Assembly (NCBI GenBank): GCA_963703385.1
Contig: OY969816.1
Coordinates: 2,666,001-2,730,000 of the forward strand
Direction: 5' to 3'
Origin: Rhodoblastus sp963703385
GTDB taxonomy: Bacteria; Pseudomonadota; Alphaproteobacteria; Rhizobiales; Beijerinckiaceae
Length of the DNA stretch: 64,000 bases
The notes below the pieces were generated by a model. That model saw nothing but the letters and a program-made list of their open reading frames with translations. It was not told the origin of the DNA and searched no databases. Below, one piece after another: positions 16,001 to 27,417 of this stretch. How positions within the stretch are numbered: the stretch's first letter is position 1; every line of letters starts with the position of its first letter. Both the position numbers and the translations under genes were made by a program.

Positions 16001-17551
16001 ATGTCGAATTGGTCCGCGCAATCGTCCCATCGCGAACCGCCGTTCCCGCGCGCCCGGCGCCGTCCGCTGCGCACTGTGATGCTGAGCGCGGTGGGCGCGG
16101 CGGCCCTGGTCGGCTCCGCCGCCGGCGTGGCGATGCTTCCCGCTTATGCCCAGGCGCCCGCCACCCAGGGCATGGCCCCGGTCGGCCCCGCCTCCTTCGC
16201 CGATCTGGTCGAACGGGTCAAAGGCGCCGTGGTTGCGGTCAAGGTCGATGTCGTCGAAAAGGCCGAGACGACCGGTCCCGATTTCGGCGAAGGCCTGCCT
16301 CCCGGCATGCCGCCGCTCTCGCCCGACGATCCGCTCTATCGCTTCTTCAAACATTTCGGCGCGCCCAACGGCGGCACGCCGCAGCATCCCCACAAGGGAC
16401 AGGCGCTCGGCTCCGGCTTCATCATTTCGAGCGACGGCTTTGTCGTGACCAACAATCATGTCGTCAACGACGCAACGGACGTGAAAATCACGCTCGACGG
16501 CGGCAAGACCGTCCCGGCCAAGATCATCGGCGTGGACAAGAAGACCGACCTTGCCCTGCTCAAGATCACCGAGCCGGGAACTTATCCTTATGTCGAATTC
16601 GCCAGTTCCACGCCGCGCGTCGGCGATTGGGTGATCGCCGTCGGCAATCCCTTCGGCCTCGGCGGCACGGTCACGGCGGGCATCGTCTCCGCGCGCGGCC
16701 GCGACATCGGATCCGGCCCGTATGACGATTACCTCCAGATCGACGCGCCGGTGAATCGCGGCAATTCCGGCGGCCCGACCTTCAACACCAAGGGCGAGGT
16801 CGTCGGCATCAACACCGCGATCTATTCGCCGTCGGGCGGCAGCGTCGGCATCGGCTTCGCCATCCCTGCCGAGGTCGCCAAGGACGTGATCTCCGAACTG
16901 AAGAACAAGGGCTCGGTCAGCCGCGGCTATATCGGCGTGCAGATTCAGGCGGTGACGCCGGAAATCGCCGACAGCCTCGGCCTGAAATCCACCGAAGGCG
17001 CGCTGGTCGCGCAGGTTCAGCCCAACACGCCGGCGGTCGCCGCGGGCCTTCAGTCGGGCGACGTGATCACCGCCCTCGACGGCGCCAAGGTCGAGAGCCC
17101 GCATGAATTGTCGCGCAAGATCGCCGCGCTCGGCCCCAACGCCGAGGTCGATCTGACCATCCTCCGCAATGGCGCGAACAAGGACATCAAGCTCAAGCTC
17201 GGCAAGCTGCCGGACGAGCAGCAGGCCAAGGCCGGCGCAGTCATGCCGGAAAAGGCGGCGAAAACCGCGCTCGCCAAATTTGGCTTCAGCCTTGAGGCGG
17301 CGAAGGATGTTTCCGGCGCCGGCAAGGACGGCGCAGTGGTCACCGACCTCGATCCGGACGGACCAGCGGCGCAAAAAGGCCTTCGCCAGGGCGACGTGAT
17401 CCTCGACATCGGCGGCAAGCCGGTCACCGGCCCCGAGGACGTGGTCAAGGGCCTGGACGAGGCGAAAAAGGATGGCCGCCGCGCCGTGCTGCTTCGGGTG
17501 AAGACCGGCGACAACACCCATTTCCTCGCGCTGTCCGCCAATCCTTCGTGA
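16001..17551 (+). CDS. degP: Periplasmic serine endoprotease of the DegP/Do (HtrA) family
   Basis: A 516-residue trypsin-like protease/chaperone with the triad His153 (TNNHVV), Asp183 (KKTDLALL) and Ser256 (NRGNSGGP). Two PDZ domains follow (about 300-395 and 425-510; GYIGVQIQ and the GDVI repeats). An N-terminal hydrophobic helix (TVMLSAVGAAALVGSAAG) serves as signal or anchor. It degrades or refolds damaged envelope proteins. ATG 16001 is chosen because GGAG lies six bases before it; an ATG at 15989 is in frame. It follows the ccm operon, an order also found in other Rhizobiales, and ends at a strong terminator. A CCCATAT sequence upstream resembles a heat-shock -10 element but has no partner. 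Confidence 0.93.
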   Translation: MSNWSAQSSHREPPFPRARRRPLRTVMLSAVGAAALVGSAAGVAMLPAYAQAPATQGMAPVGPASFADLVERVKGAVVAVKVDVVEKAETTGPDFGEGLPPGMPPLSPDDPLYRFFKHFGAPNGGTPQHPHKGQALGSGFIISSDGFVVTNNHVVNDATDVKITLDGGKTVPAKIIGVDKKTDLALLKITEPGTYPYVEFASSTPRVGDWVIAVGNPFGLGGTVTAGIVSARGRDIGSGPYDDYLQIDAPVNRGNSGGPTFNTKGEVVGINTAIYSPSGGSVGIGFAIPAEVAKDVISELKNKGSVSRGYIGVQIQAVTPEIADSLGLKSTEGALVAQVQPNTPAVAAGLQSGDVITALDGAKVESPHELSRKIAALGPNAEVDLTILRNGANKDIKLKLGKLPDEQQAKAGAVMPEKAAKTALAKFGFSLEAAKDVSGAGKDGAVVTDLDPDGPAAQKGLRQGDVILDIGGKPVTGPEDVVKGLDEAKKDGRRAVLLRVKTGDNTHFLALSANPS

Positions 17552-17629
17552 GGCGCGTGGCATAGACGATCCGAGACGGGGCGCGCCCGCTCCCGCAGCC
17601 GGCGACGGCTTTGACAGGCGCGCTCAGAG

Positions 17630-17670
17630 CGGCAGGCCGGAACGCCCCTCCGGCCTGCCGACTTTTTTTT
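17630..17670 (+). terminator. Rho-independent terminator after degP
   Basis: A perfect 12-bp stem, CGGCAGGCCGGA (17630-17641) with TCCGGCCTGCCG (17649-17660), closes a seven-base loop and is followed at once by AC and a run of eight T (17663-17670). It should end degP transcription before the response regulator gene. Confidence 0.92.
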
Positions 17671-17693
17671 GGAAATCGATTATGCTTCCCGCC

Positions 17694-18377
17694 ATGCGCA
17701 TTCTGATCATCGAAGACGATCCCCAGGCCTCCGCCTATCTGGTCAAGGCCTTTCGCGAAGCCGGCCATAGCGCCGATTCGGCCGGCGACGGCATAGCGGG
17801 CTATGCGCGAGCGGAAAGCGGCGATTACGATGTGCTGATCGTCGACCGCATGCTGCCCAAGCTCGACGGCCTGTCGCTGATCGGCGGCTTGCGGGCGCAA
17901 AAGATCGACACGCCGGCGCTGATCCTCTCCGCGCTCGGCCAGGTGGACGATCGGGTCAAAGGCCTGCGCGCGGGCGGCGACGATTATCTCGCCAAGCCTT
18001 ATGCCTTCGCCGAACTGCTCGCCCGCGCGGAGATCCTGGCGCGGCGGCGCGGCGGCGGGTCGGCCGAGGAGACGGTCTATCGGGTCGCCGACCTCGAACT
18101 CGACCGGCTCAAGCACAAGGTTTTCCGCGCCAGCAAGGAGATCGTCCTGCAACCGCGCGAATTCCGCCTGCTGGAATATCTGATGCGCCACGCCGGCCAG
18201 GTGGTGACCAGGACCATGCTGCTCGAAAATGTCTGGGACTATCACTTCGATCCGCAAACCAATGTCATCGACGTGCATATTTCCCGCCTGCGCGGCAAGA
18301 TCGACAAGGGCCACGACAAGCCATTGCTGCAGACCGTGCGCGGCGCAGGCTACACCCTGCGCGACGGACTTGGCTGA
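17694..18377 (+). CDS. OmpR/PhoB-family response regulator, no partner kinase adjacent
   Basis: A 227-residue two-domain regulator. The receiver domain (residues 1-115) has the acidic pair in IEDD, the phosphoacceptor Asp51 (IVDRMLPKLDG) and Lys in LAKPY. The C-terminal winged helix (about 130-225) shows LQPREFRLLEYLMRHAGQVVTR and QTVRGAGYTLR, typical of OmpR-type DNA binding. ATG 17694 puts the Asp at its usual position; ATG 17682, four codons earlier, is possible. In many relatives a histidine kinase gene follows directly, but here kdsD follows instead. The regulator is therefore an orphan locally. Targets are unknown, though degP next door suggests envelope stress. Confidence 0.9.
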   Translation: MRILIIEDDPQASAYLVKAFREAGHSADSAGDGIAGYARAESGDYDVLIVDRMLPKLDGLSLIGGLRAQKIDTPALILSALGQVDDRVKGLRAGGDDYLAKPYAFAELLARAEILARRRGGGSAEETVYRVADLELDRLKHKVFRASKEIVLQPREFRLLEYLMRHAGQVVTRTMLLENVWDYHFDPQTNVIDVHISRLRGKIDKGHDKPLLQTVRGAGYTLRDGLG

Positions 18378-19375
18378 GGATCGAACGGATTGCCGTTCCG
18401 GCTTCGATGTTATAGGGATCGCGGCCTCAGCGAAAAGAGGCCCGAATGAACAGCATCGCGCTTGAAGCCGCCAGGAGAAGCGTGGAGATCGAAACGGCCG
18501 GCGTCGCCCTTCTGCGCGCGGCGCTCGACGGCGAACTGGGCGAGGCGCTGGCAAAGGCCATCGCCGCGATCCGCGCGGCGCGTGGAAAAGTGATCGTCAG
18601 CGGCATGGGCAAGAGCGGCCATATCGGGCGCAAGGTCGCCGCGACCCTGGCTTCGACCGGCACGCCCGCTTTTTTCCTGCACCCGGCCGAGGCAAGCCAT
18701 GGCGATCTCGGCATGGTCACGCAGGATGACGTTGTTCTGGCCTTTTCCTGGTCGGGCGAAACCGCGGAACTCGCCGACCTGATCGAATATTCCAAACGCT
18801 TCGCCATACCCCTGATCGCCGCCGCCTCGCGGCGCGACAGCGCGCTCGGCCGCGCCGCCGACGTTCTGCTGGAACTGCCGCTGGTCGAGGAAGCCTGCCC
18901 CAACGGCCTGGCGCCGACCACCTCCACCACCATCCAGCTGGTGCTGGGCGACGCTCTCGCCGTCGCCCTGATCGAGGATCGCGGCTTTTCCGCCCAGGAT
19001 TTTCGGCTGTTCCATCCCGGCGGCAAGCTCGGGGCGCGGCTGCACAAGGTGGACGATCTGATGCATGCGGGCGAGGACATGCCGCTCCTGCCCGAGACAG
19101 CGCTGATGAACGAAGTCATCCTGACCATGACCGGGAAGAGATTCGGCTGCGTCGGACTCTTGGACGATTCGGGACGGCTGGCCGGGATCATCACCGACGG
19201 CGACCTGCGCCGGCACTGGAACGATCTGCTGCAGCACAAGGCCCCGCGCGAGATCATGACCCACGCGCCCCTGACCGCGCGGCGTGGCGCATTGGCGTCA
19301 TCCGCGCTGGAGACGATGAATCGCAAAAAAATCACGGTGCTGTTCATCGTCGAGGACGGCAGGCCGGTCGGCGTT

Positions 19376-21027
<1,652 letters not shown>

Positions 21028-21028
<1 letters not shown>

Positions 21029-22125
21029 CAGAACCCCTTTCGCGGATCGAAGGCGTCGCGCAGGGCTTCGCCGGTGAAGACCAGCAGCGACAACGTGACC
21101 GCGATCACCGCGAAGCCGGAAAGGCCGAGCCAGGGCGCCTGGAGGTTGCTTTTCCCCTGCAACAGAAGCTCGCCGAGCGAGGGCGAGCCCGGCGGCAGGC
21201 CGAAGCCGAGAAAATCGAGCGAGGTCAGGGTCGTGATCGAGGAATTGAGGATGAAGGGCAGGAAGGTCAGCGTCGCCACCATGGCGTTGGGCAACACATG
21301 TTTGACCATGATCTTGCGGTCGGGAAGGCCGAGCGCGCGGGCCGCCCGAACATAGTCAAAGTTGCGTGCGCGTAAAAATTCGGCGCGCACGACGTGGACG
21401 AGATTGACCCAGGAGAAGGCGAGCAAAATGAACAGCAGCACGAAGAAACTTGGCGCGACGATGGCCGAAAGGATGATGAGGATATAGAGGCTCGGCAGCG
21501 ACGACCAGATTTCGATGAATCTCTGGAACAGCAGATCGGTCCAGCCGCCGAAATAGCCCTGGATCGCGCCGGCGGTCACGCCGACGAGCGAGGAAATTCC
21601 GGCGAGCAGCAGGCCGAACAGCACCGAGATGCGGAAGCCATAGATCAGTCGCGCCACCACGTCGCGGCCCTGGTCGTCGGTGCCGAGCCAGTTCCATTCG
21701 ATCTGGCGGCAATTCCGCGCCGGCTCGCCGGAAAATGTCTTGCCTTGGGCGCACTGCTGGTTGGTGAGCGCCCAGGTCGGCGGCGAGGGCGCAGGGACTG
21801 GCAAGGCGAGATTGTGCGTGTCGTCGGCATAGCGGATCGGCGGCCAGATCAGCCAGCCATGGGCCTCGATCTCCTTGAAAATCACCGGATCGCGATAATC
21901 GGTCTCGGCCAGGAAGCCGCCGAATTTCTCTTCCGGATAATTGACGAAGACGGGAAAGAGCAATTCGCCCTGGTAAAGGGCGAGGATTGGCTTGTCGTTG
22001 GCGATGAATTCCGCGCCGAGCGACAGGACGAAGGCGATCAGGAAGAACCAGAAGGAGAAATAGCCGCGCCGATTGCGCTTGAAGGCTTCGAGGCGGCGCC
22101 GGCTGATCGGGGAGAGCGCCAACAT
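21028..22125 (-). CDS. yejE: Peptide ABC importer, permease YejE
   Basis: A 365-residue inner-membrane permease. An N-terminal helix (about 22-42) is followed by a long periplasmic loop with two cysteines (QQCAQGKTF, ARNCRQIEW). The binding-protein-dependent transport domain has five helices, with the EAA loop at EFLRARNFDYVRAARALGLPDRKIMVKHVLPNA. The long loop after helix one is characteristic of YejE. The true start is ATG 22125, overlapping the yejB stop; the frame is open further upstream only because it shadows yejB. Confidence 0.92.
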
Positions 22126-23225
22126 CAGGTCTCCCGCGTTTCGAAATCGATGCGCGGGTCGATCCACGCATAGGTCAGGTCGGAGATCAGATTGATGACG
22201 AGGCCGAGCAGGGCGAAAATATAGAGATTGGCGAAGACCACCGGATAATCGCGGTTGAGCGTCGATTCGAAGGACAACAGGCCGAGACCGTCGAGCGAGA
22301 AAATCGTCTCGATCAGCAAAGAGCCGGTGAAAAAAGCCGAGAGGAAGGCGCCGGGAAAGCCGGAAATCACGATCAGCATGGCGTTGCGGAAGACATGGCC
22401 ATAGAGCACGCGGCGCTCGGTCAGGCCCTTCATCCGCGCGGTGATGACATATTGTTTGCGGATTTCGTCGATGAAGGCGTTCTTGGTCAAAAAGGTCGTG
22501 GTGGCGAAGGCGCCAAGCGTCAGCGCCGAGACCGGCAGGACGATGTGCCAGAGATAATCCTTGATCTTGCCGAACAGCGTGAGCTGGGAAAAATCGTCGG
22601 AGGTCAGGCCGCGCAGCGGGAAAATCTGCCAGAACGAGCCGCCGGCGAAGAGCACGATCAGCAGGATCGCGAAGAGGAAACTCGGGATGGCGTAGCCGAC
22701 GATGATGACGCCCGAGGTCCAGATGTCGAAGGATTCGCCTTCGTGGCGCGCCTTGGCGATGCCGAGGGGAATCGAGATCATATAGGACAGAAAAGTCATC
22801 CACAGGCCGAGCGACATCGACACCGGGAGCTTTTCCTTGATCAGGGTAATCACCGGCTCGTCGCGAAAATAGGAGCGGCCGAAATCGAACCGGGCGTAAT
22901 GGCTGATCATCAACCAGAAGCGCTCCAGCGGCGGCTTGTCGAAGCCGAACTGCTTTTCCAGCTCCTTGATGAATTTCGGGTCAAGGCCCTGGGCGCCGCG
23001 ATACTTGCCGGAATATTCCGAGGCCGCGCCGCCGCGCCCGGCGGCGATCGCGCTATTGGCGCCGCCGAACCGCGCGGTCGCGCCCAGGTCCTGCCCCTGA
23101 ATTTGCGCCAGAACCCGCTCCACCGGCCCGCCGGGGGCGAATTGCACGATCAGGAAGGACAGGGAGAGAATCCCGAACAGGGTCGGAATCATCAGCAGGA
23201 TGCGCCGCGCGACATAGGCCGCCAT
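22125..23225 (-). CDS. yejB: Peptide ABC importer, permease YejB
   Basis: A 366-residue permease beginning MAAYVARRILLMIPTLFGILSL, the usual start of DppB/OppB-type permeases. A periplasmic extension of about 100 residues follows the first helix (FGGANSAIAAGRGGAASEYSGKYRG; LEKQFGFDKPPLERFW). The conserved EAA loop appears as IDEIRKQYVITARMKGLTERRVLYGHVFRNA. ATG 23225 overlaps the yejA stop. An upstream extension of 50 codons lies inside yejA and is not used. Confidence 0.92.
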   Translation of the reverse strand: MAAYVARRILLMIPTLFGILSLSFLIVQFAPGGPVERVLAQIQGQDLGATARFGGANSAIAAGRGGAASEYSGKYRGAQGLDPKFIKELEKQFGFDKPPLERFWLMISHYARFDFGRSYFRDEPVITLIKEKLPVSMSLGLWMTFLSYMISIPLGIAKARHEGESFDIWTSGVIIVGYAIPSFLFAILLIVLFAGGSFWQIFPLRGLTSDDFSQLTLFGKIKDYLWHIVLPVSALTLGAFATTTFLTKNAFIDEIRKQYVITARMKGLTERRVLYGHVFRNAMLIVISGFPGAFLSAFFTGSLLIETIFSLDGLGLLSFESTLNRDYPVVFANLYIFALLGLVINLISDLTYAWIDPRIDFETRET

Positions 23226-25081
23226 CAGCTCTTGGCCTTGGTCGCCGCCGCCTTCTGGGCGTCCCACCACCACAGGGAGGAAATGCCGAGATCGAGTTTC
23301 GGCGTTTCCCTGGGCCGGCCGAAGAAATCCCAGGCGGCAATGCGGCGGTATGGCGAATACCAGTTGGGAATCCAATAGCGCCCGGCGCGCAGGACGCGGT
23401 CCAACACCCGGCAGGTCGCTGCCAGTTCGGCGCGCGACTGGGCCTTGAGCGCCTTGTCGATGAGGAAGTCCACCGCCGGATCGTCGATGCCGGCCAGGTT
23501 CAGCCCGCCCTGCGTCTTGCCGGATTTCGAGCCGAAATAGGCCAAAAGTTCGTCGCCGGGCACGCCGCCGATCATTTTGCGGTCCACGATCATGTCGAAA
23601 TCGAATGTGTCGAGCCGCTGCTTGTATTGCGCGGAATCGACGATTCTCATGCGCGGCGCGATTCCCAGCAGCTCCATGTTCTTGAACATGGGCTGCGCGA
23701 CTTTTTCGAAAGTGGTCGTGGTTTCCAGAAATTCGAAGGCGAAGGGCGTCCCGTCGGGCAGCAGCAGTTGCTCGCCCTGCCGCTTGCAGCCGGCCGCCTT
23801 GAGCAGATCATAGGCGTGTTTGAGAAGCGCGCGGTCCTGACCGGAGCCGTCGGAGACCGGCGGAACGAAGGGCAGGCCGAAAACCTCATCCGGAATTTTG
23901 CCGCGCAAGGGCTCCAGAATCTTCAGCTCCTCGGGCGAAGGCGGCCCTTCCGCCTTCATGTCGGTGTTTTCGAAATAGCTCACCGCGCGCTTATAGGCGC
24001 CATAGAACAGGTTGCGGTTGTCCCATTCGAAATCGAGACAGCAGCCCAGCGCCTCACGCACGCGGGGATCTTTGAAGACTGGCCGGCGCAGATTGAAAAA
24101 GAAGCCCTGGAAGCCGGGACTGCGGCGGTCGGGAATCTCCATTTTCACCACGCGGCCGTCGCGCACGGCGGGAAAATCATAGCCCGTCGCCCATTCGGAG
24201 GCGGTCGAGGATTCGTGGAGATTCACGGTTCCCGCCTTGAAAGCCTCGAAGCCGACCGCACGCTCGCCGAAATAATCGTAGCGAATGACGTCGAAATTGT
24301 TCTGGCCGACATTGACCGGCAAATCCTTGGCCCAATAATCCGCCACCCGGTCATAGGCGATATAGCGGCCCTGTTCGAAGGCTCCGATCTTGTAAGCGCC
24401 CGAGCCGAGCGGCGGCTCCATCCCGGCGCGGGTGAAGTCGTGGGTGTTGTAGTAGGCCTCCGACAGGATGGGCTGGCCGGCGATATTGAGAATCGAGTCG
24501 CGCCCGAAATTTTCCCGCAATGTGACCAGCACGACATCGTCGGCCTGGGCCTCGGCCTTTTCCAGATCGCGCAGCAATTGCTGGATCACCGGATGGCCTT
24601 TTCCGCGCAGAATGTTCAGAGAAAAAACCACGTCCCTGGCGGTCAGCGGCGATCCGTCGTGGAAACGCGCCTCGCGCCGCAGATGAAAGCGATATTGGCG
24701 CTTGTCCGGGGAAATCTCGACCGAATGCGCGACGAGGCCGTAGATCGCATTGTCCTCGTCGAGATTGCCGGCCATCAGGCTGTCGTTGAGGATCGACAGG
24801 CCGATCGCCGGATTGCCTTGCAGGATGAAACCGTTGAGCGAATCGTAAGAGTTCGCCACCGCCTCCATTTTCAGTTGCCCGCCGCGCGGCGCGCCGGGCT
24901 GGGCATAGGGAAAATGATCGAAATTCTCGGGCAGGCTCAGGTCGCCGAAGGACGACAGGCCGTAAGCCTTGCGCCACGCCTCACCGGAGGCGGCGCGGAC
25001 GGGCAGCGAGAACAGGGGCAGAGCGGCGGCGGAAAGCAGGGCGGCGCGCCGGGTGACGGTGAACGGCTTCGACGAATGCAA
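23225..25081 (-). CDS. yejA: Peptide ABC importer, periplasmic binding protein YejA
   Basis: A 618-residue family-5 solute-binding protein that delivers oligopeptides to YejBEF. The N-terminus TVTRRAALLSAAALPLFSLPVRA has a twin-arginine-like pair before a hydrophobic stretch, so export by Tat is possible. Family blocks include YRFHLRREARFHDGSPLTARDVVFSL and LGSGAYKIG. The only reasonable start is TTG 25081, with AGAGG about five bases upstream. The four yej genes overlap by a few bases each and form one operon. Uptake of antimicrobial peptides by YejABEF is known in Rhizobiales and enterics. Confidence 0.9.
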   Translation of the reverse strand: MHSSKPFTVTRRAALLSAAALPLFSLPVRAASGEAWRKAYGLSSFGDLSLPENFDHFPYAQPGAPRGGQLKMEAVANSYDSLNGFILQGNPAIGLSILNDSLMAGNLDEDNAIYGLVAHSVEISPDKRQYRFHLRREARFHDGSPLTARDVVFSLNILRGKGHPVIQQLLRDLEKAEAQADDVVLVTLRENFGRDSILNIAGQPILSEAYYNTHDFTRAGMEPPLGSGAYKIGAFEQGRYIAYDRVADYWAKDLPVNVGQNNFDVIRYDYFGERAVGFEAFKAGTVNLHESSTASEWATGYDFPAVRDGRVVKMEIPDRRSPGFQGFFFNLRRPVFKDPRVREALGCCLDFEWDNRNLFYGAYKRAVSYFENTDMKAEGPPSPEELKILEPLRGKIPDEVFGLPFVPPVSDGSGQDRALLKHAYDLLKAAGCKRQGEQLLLPDGTPFAFEFLETTTTFEKVAQPMFKNMELLGIAPRMRIVDSAQYKQRLDTFDFDMIVDRKMIGGVPGDELLAYFGSKSGKTQGGLNLAGIDDPAVDFLIDKALKAQSRAELAATCRVLDRVLRAGRYWIPNWYSPYRRIAAWDFFGRPRETPKLDLGISSLWWWDAQKAAATKAKS

Positions 25082-25260
25082 GCGAGCCTCTGGGGAAGAA
25101 GGTTTTGAGATTCGCCGGCCATTATGTCGATTTTACGCCGCCGCGTCGCCTGCGATCTGGGGCGCGAAGGCGCTATTGCGCGTGGCGGCGCGCGTCGCCA
25201 TATCGTCAAATGCAGCGGCGGTCTCGCGGCGCCGGCCGGGGGGCGTTGGAGGATGTAACC

Positions 25261-25557
25261 ATGCCCGACAGAGAAATCGAGCAGCTCAACGAAAAGCTGG
25301 AAAAACTCGCCGAAGACTTGCGCAAGCGGACGCGGGAATTCCATGAAACCGGCGGTTTCACCGAGGTCCGCAGCAAGTTCCTGCGCCAGATCGAGAAGGA
25401 AAACGACGCCCTGCGCGCGCGGATCGATCAGGCAGCGAAGAACAAGGATAGCTGGGGTTACGTCAAGGCGTCGCTGTGGCGCGACTACGAGGCGGCGGCG
25501 CACGATTTTTCCGAATTCGTCGCGCTTGTCGTTTCCCAGCCGATGAAAAAGCTATGA
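25261..25557 (+). CDS. Small coiled-coil protein of unknown function
   Basis: A 98-residue, highly charged protein. Residues 1-70 are helical and heptad-like (REIEQLNEKLEKLAEDLRK; FLRQIEKENDALRARIDQA). A less charged C-terminus contains SWGYVKASLWRDYEAAAHDF. The ATG at 25261 has GGAGGA about seven bases upstream and is preferred to a longer open frame from 25105. It is divergent from yejA and convergent with the SpoIIAA-like gene, with five bases between the stops. The family is not known to me. Confidence 0.65.
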   Translation: MPDREIEQLNEKLEKLAEDLRKRTREFHETGGFTEVRSKFLRQIEKENDALRARIDQAAKNKDSWGYVKASLWRDYEAAAHDFSEFVALVVSQPMKKL

Positions 25558-25562
25558 AATGC

Positions 25563-25934
25563 TCAGCCCTGCGGCGGGCGTGACATCCACTCTCTGGCCG
25601 CGGCAAGCTCCGAGCCTTTGAACAGCCTGAATTCGCAAGGATAGAAGGGCGCGAATAGACTGACCGCCGCCCTTATCCACGTCTGATCGCCGACCACGGC
25701 GACGCGGCGGAAATTTTTCCAGTTGCGCAAGCCGACGGCGGCGTCGTCCCACATGGCTTCGAGATCGAAGCCTTCGAAATCCTCGCCAATCGCGTAGATC
25801 ATGTCCACCGGTCCTTGCGCCGCCGCCGCCTCCAGTCGCGGCAGCAGCGCGTCGCGGTAGTCCGCATGGGTGACGCGCCCATGCGCCTCAAGGCCAAGCA
25901 CCCCGGAAGGAAGACCTTCAATCTCTCGGAACAT
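25563..25934 (-). CDS. SpoIIAA-like (STAS-related) protein
   Basis: A 123-residue protein beginning MFREIEGLPSGVLGLEAHGRVTHADYRDALLP. It continues with YAIGEDFEGFDLEAMWDDAAVGLRNWKNFRRVAVVGDQTWIRA, matching the small SpoIIAA-like/DUF3478 family with a STAS-type fold. Proteins of this family are usually single-domain and of unknown partner. ATG 25934 is used; an upstream extension to 26063 overlaps the iron operon gene and is rejected. It lies 37 bases downstream of ftrD on the same strand and could be read from that transcript. Confidence 0.75.
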   Translation of the reverse strand: MFREIEGLPSGVLGLEAHGRVTHADYRDALLPRLEAAAAQGPVDMIYAIGEDFEGFDLEAMWDDAAVGLRNWKNFRRVAVVGDQTWIRAAVSLFAPFYPCEFRLFKGSELAAAREWMSRPPQG

Positions 25935-25971
25935 GATCGCGCTCCCCGGCTTTGCGCGCCAGCATAAACGC

Positions 25972-27417
25972 TCAGGCGTTTTTCCAGAACAGGCTGCCCC
26001 AGACGAGGCAGCCGAGAGCGACCGCGCCGGACAAGGCCAAAGTCGCGGCGAGCCGTCGCGCAATCGCTTGCGTCCTGGTTCCCGCGACGCCCCAGCCGAG
26101 CCACAAGGACCACGATCCGGCGCCGATCAGCAGCGCCGCGCGCAAGGCGTCGACGAAAGGCAGGACGATTCCCTCGGCCTTGAGCATGGTCACGGTCAGC
26201 GAAGACAGGCCGAGGAAGACCCCGCAGCCGGCGACGGGAATCAAGGCCTGGGCAAAATGGTGGAACGCCCTCGACGACCACCGGCCGCAGGCCCGCGCCG
26301 CCAAGGCGAGGAAAAAGCTCAGGCCCAACCCCATCGCAACGGCGACGCCGCCGATATAGAGCAGCAGCACCGCGCCATCGAGCGGCGTCATCGTGTCGTT
26401 GAGATCGGGATAATTGGTCAGCACATACCAAGGCAGGACCGGCTCCATCGGCCAGATCAGGTGATGGTCGGCGAGCCGGTCGGCGAGATATTGCTTGATC
26501 TGGACATAAAGGTCGGAATTGCCCCAGTGGAAGGCGCCGGCGGCGACGCCGAGCAGGCCGAACAGGATCAGCGCGCTCTGCCACGGATTGGTCATGTCGC
26601 CGGCGACATGGACGATCTCATGATTGGGCGAGCGGCGCGCCAGGGTCACGGCGCCGCGATAGTCGCTGCATCGCCCGCACATATGGCAGGCGCCGGCGCC
26701 CTTCATGTTGCGCACGGGAATGAGGGGCGCGCAGTTCAGCGGCGCGGCGTGACCGCCGCGCGATTTCGGGAAATGCGCCCAGGCGTCGCGATCGACGCGG
26801 AAATGGAAGGGCGCCAGTTTGGCCAGCAGGTTGAACACGCCATTGACCGGGCACAGGAAACGGCACCAGACGCGCTTGTTGCGGCCCCACAGCCAGCCGA
26901 CGCCGATCGCGGCGAGGGTCGAGCCGCCAAGCACCACCAGCGCGGGCCCGGGATATTGGTAGACGCTGGTCATCTGGCCATAGATCGTCGTCAGCACGAA
27001 GGCGACGAAGGGCCAGCCCTTCCATTGCAGCCAATGGGGAATGGCGCCGCCGCGCCCATGTTCCGCCGCCCGCTCACTCAGGGCCCCTTCCGGGCAAAGC
27101 AGGCCGCACCACAGCCGCCCGACCAGCGCCATCGAGACGAGGACGAAGGGCCACCAGAGTCCCCAGAACACGAATTGCGCGAAAAGCGTGACATTGGTCC
27201 AGATATGGGCCGCGCCCCGGGGCAAGGGCAGGACGGCGGGAAGGACGAGAAGAACGACATAGGCGCCGACCACCGCCCATTGCAGGCGGCGGATGATGTT
27301 CTGGTGGTCGCGCAGCCAGATCCCGAAACGCGCCAGAACGGCGTCGATGCTCCGGGACGACAGCTGTTCAGCAGCGTGGCTCACCGCGTCGCTGTCTGAG
27401 GTCGATACAGCAGCCAT
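25972..27417 (-). CDS. ftrD: FtrD-like polyferredoxin membrane protein of ferrous iron uptake
   Basis: A 481-residue membrane protein with [4Fe-4S] motifs in loops: RLWCGLLCPEGALSE, RVWCRFLCPVNGVFN and CHMCGRCSDY. Several helices surround them, as in the NapH/CcoG-like family. In Brucella-type FtrABCD systems this subunit moves electrons for ferrous iron uptake through the FTR1 permease. ATG 27417 (MAAVSTSDSD) starts 37 bases inside the end of ftrC, indicating translational coupling; the longer open frame above it shadows ftrC. The order P19, cupredoxin, FTR1, ferredoxin is the standard one. Confidence 0.85.
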   Translation of the reverse strand: MAAVSTSDSDAVSHAAEQLSSRSIDAVLARFGIWLRDHQNIIRRLQWAVVGAYVVLLVLPAVLPLPRGAAHIWTNVTLFAQFVFWGLWWPFVLVSMALVGRLWCGLLCPEGALSERAAEHGRGGAIPHWLQWKGWPFVAFVLTTIYGQMTSVYQYPGPALVVLGGSTLAAIGVGWLWGRNKRVWCRFLCPVNGVFNLLAKLAPFHFRVDRDAWAHFPKSRGGHAAPLNCAPLIPVRNMKGAGACHMCGRCSDYRGAVTLARRSPNHEIVHVAGDMTNPWQSALILFGLLGVAAGAFHWGNSDLYVQIKQYLADRLADHHLIWPMEPVLPWYVLTNYPDLNDTMTPLDGAVLLLYIGGVAVAMGLGLSFFLALAARACGRWSSRAFHHFAQALIPVAGCGVFLGLSSLTVTMLKAEGIVLPFVDALRAALLIGAGSWSLWLGWGVAGTRTQAIARRLAATLALSGAVALGCLVWGSLFWKNA

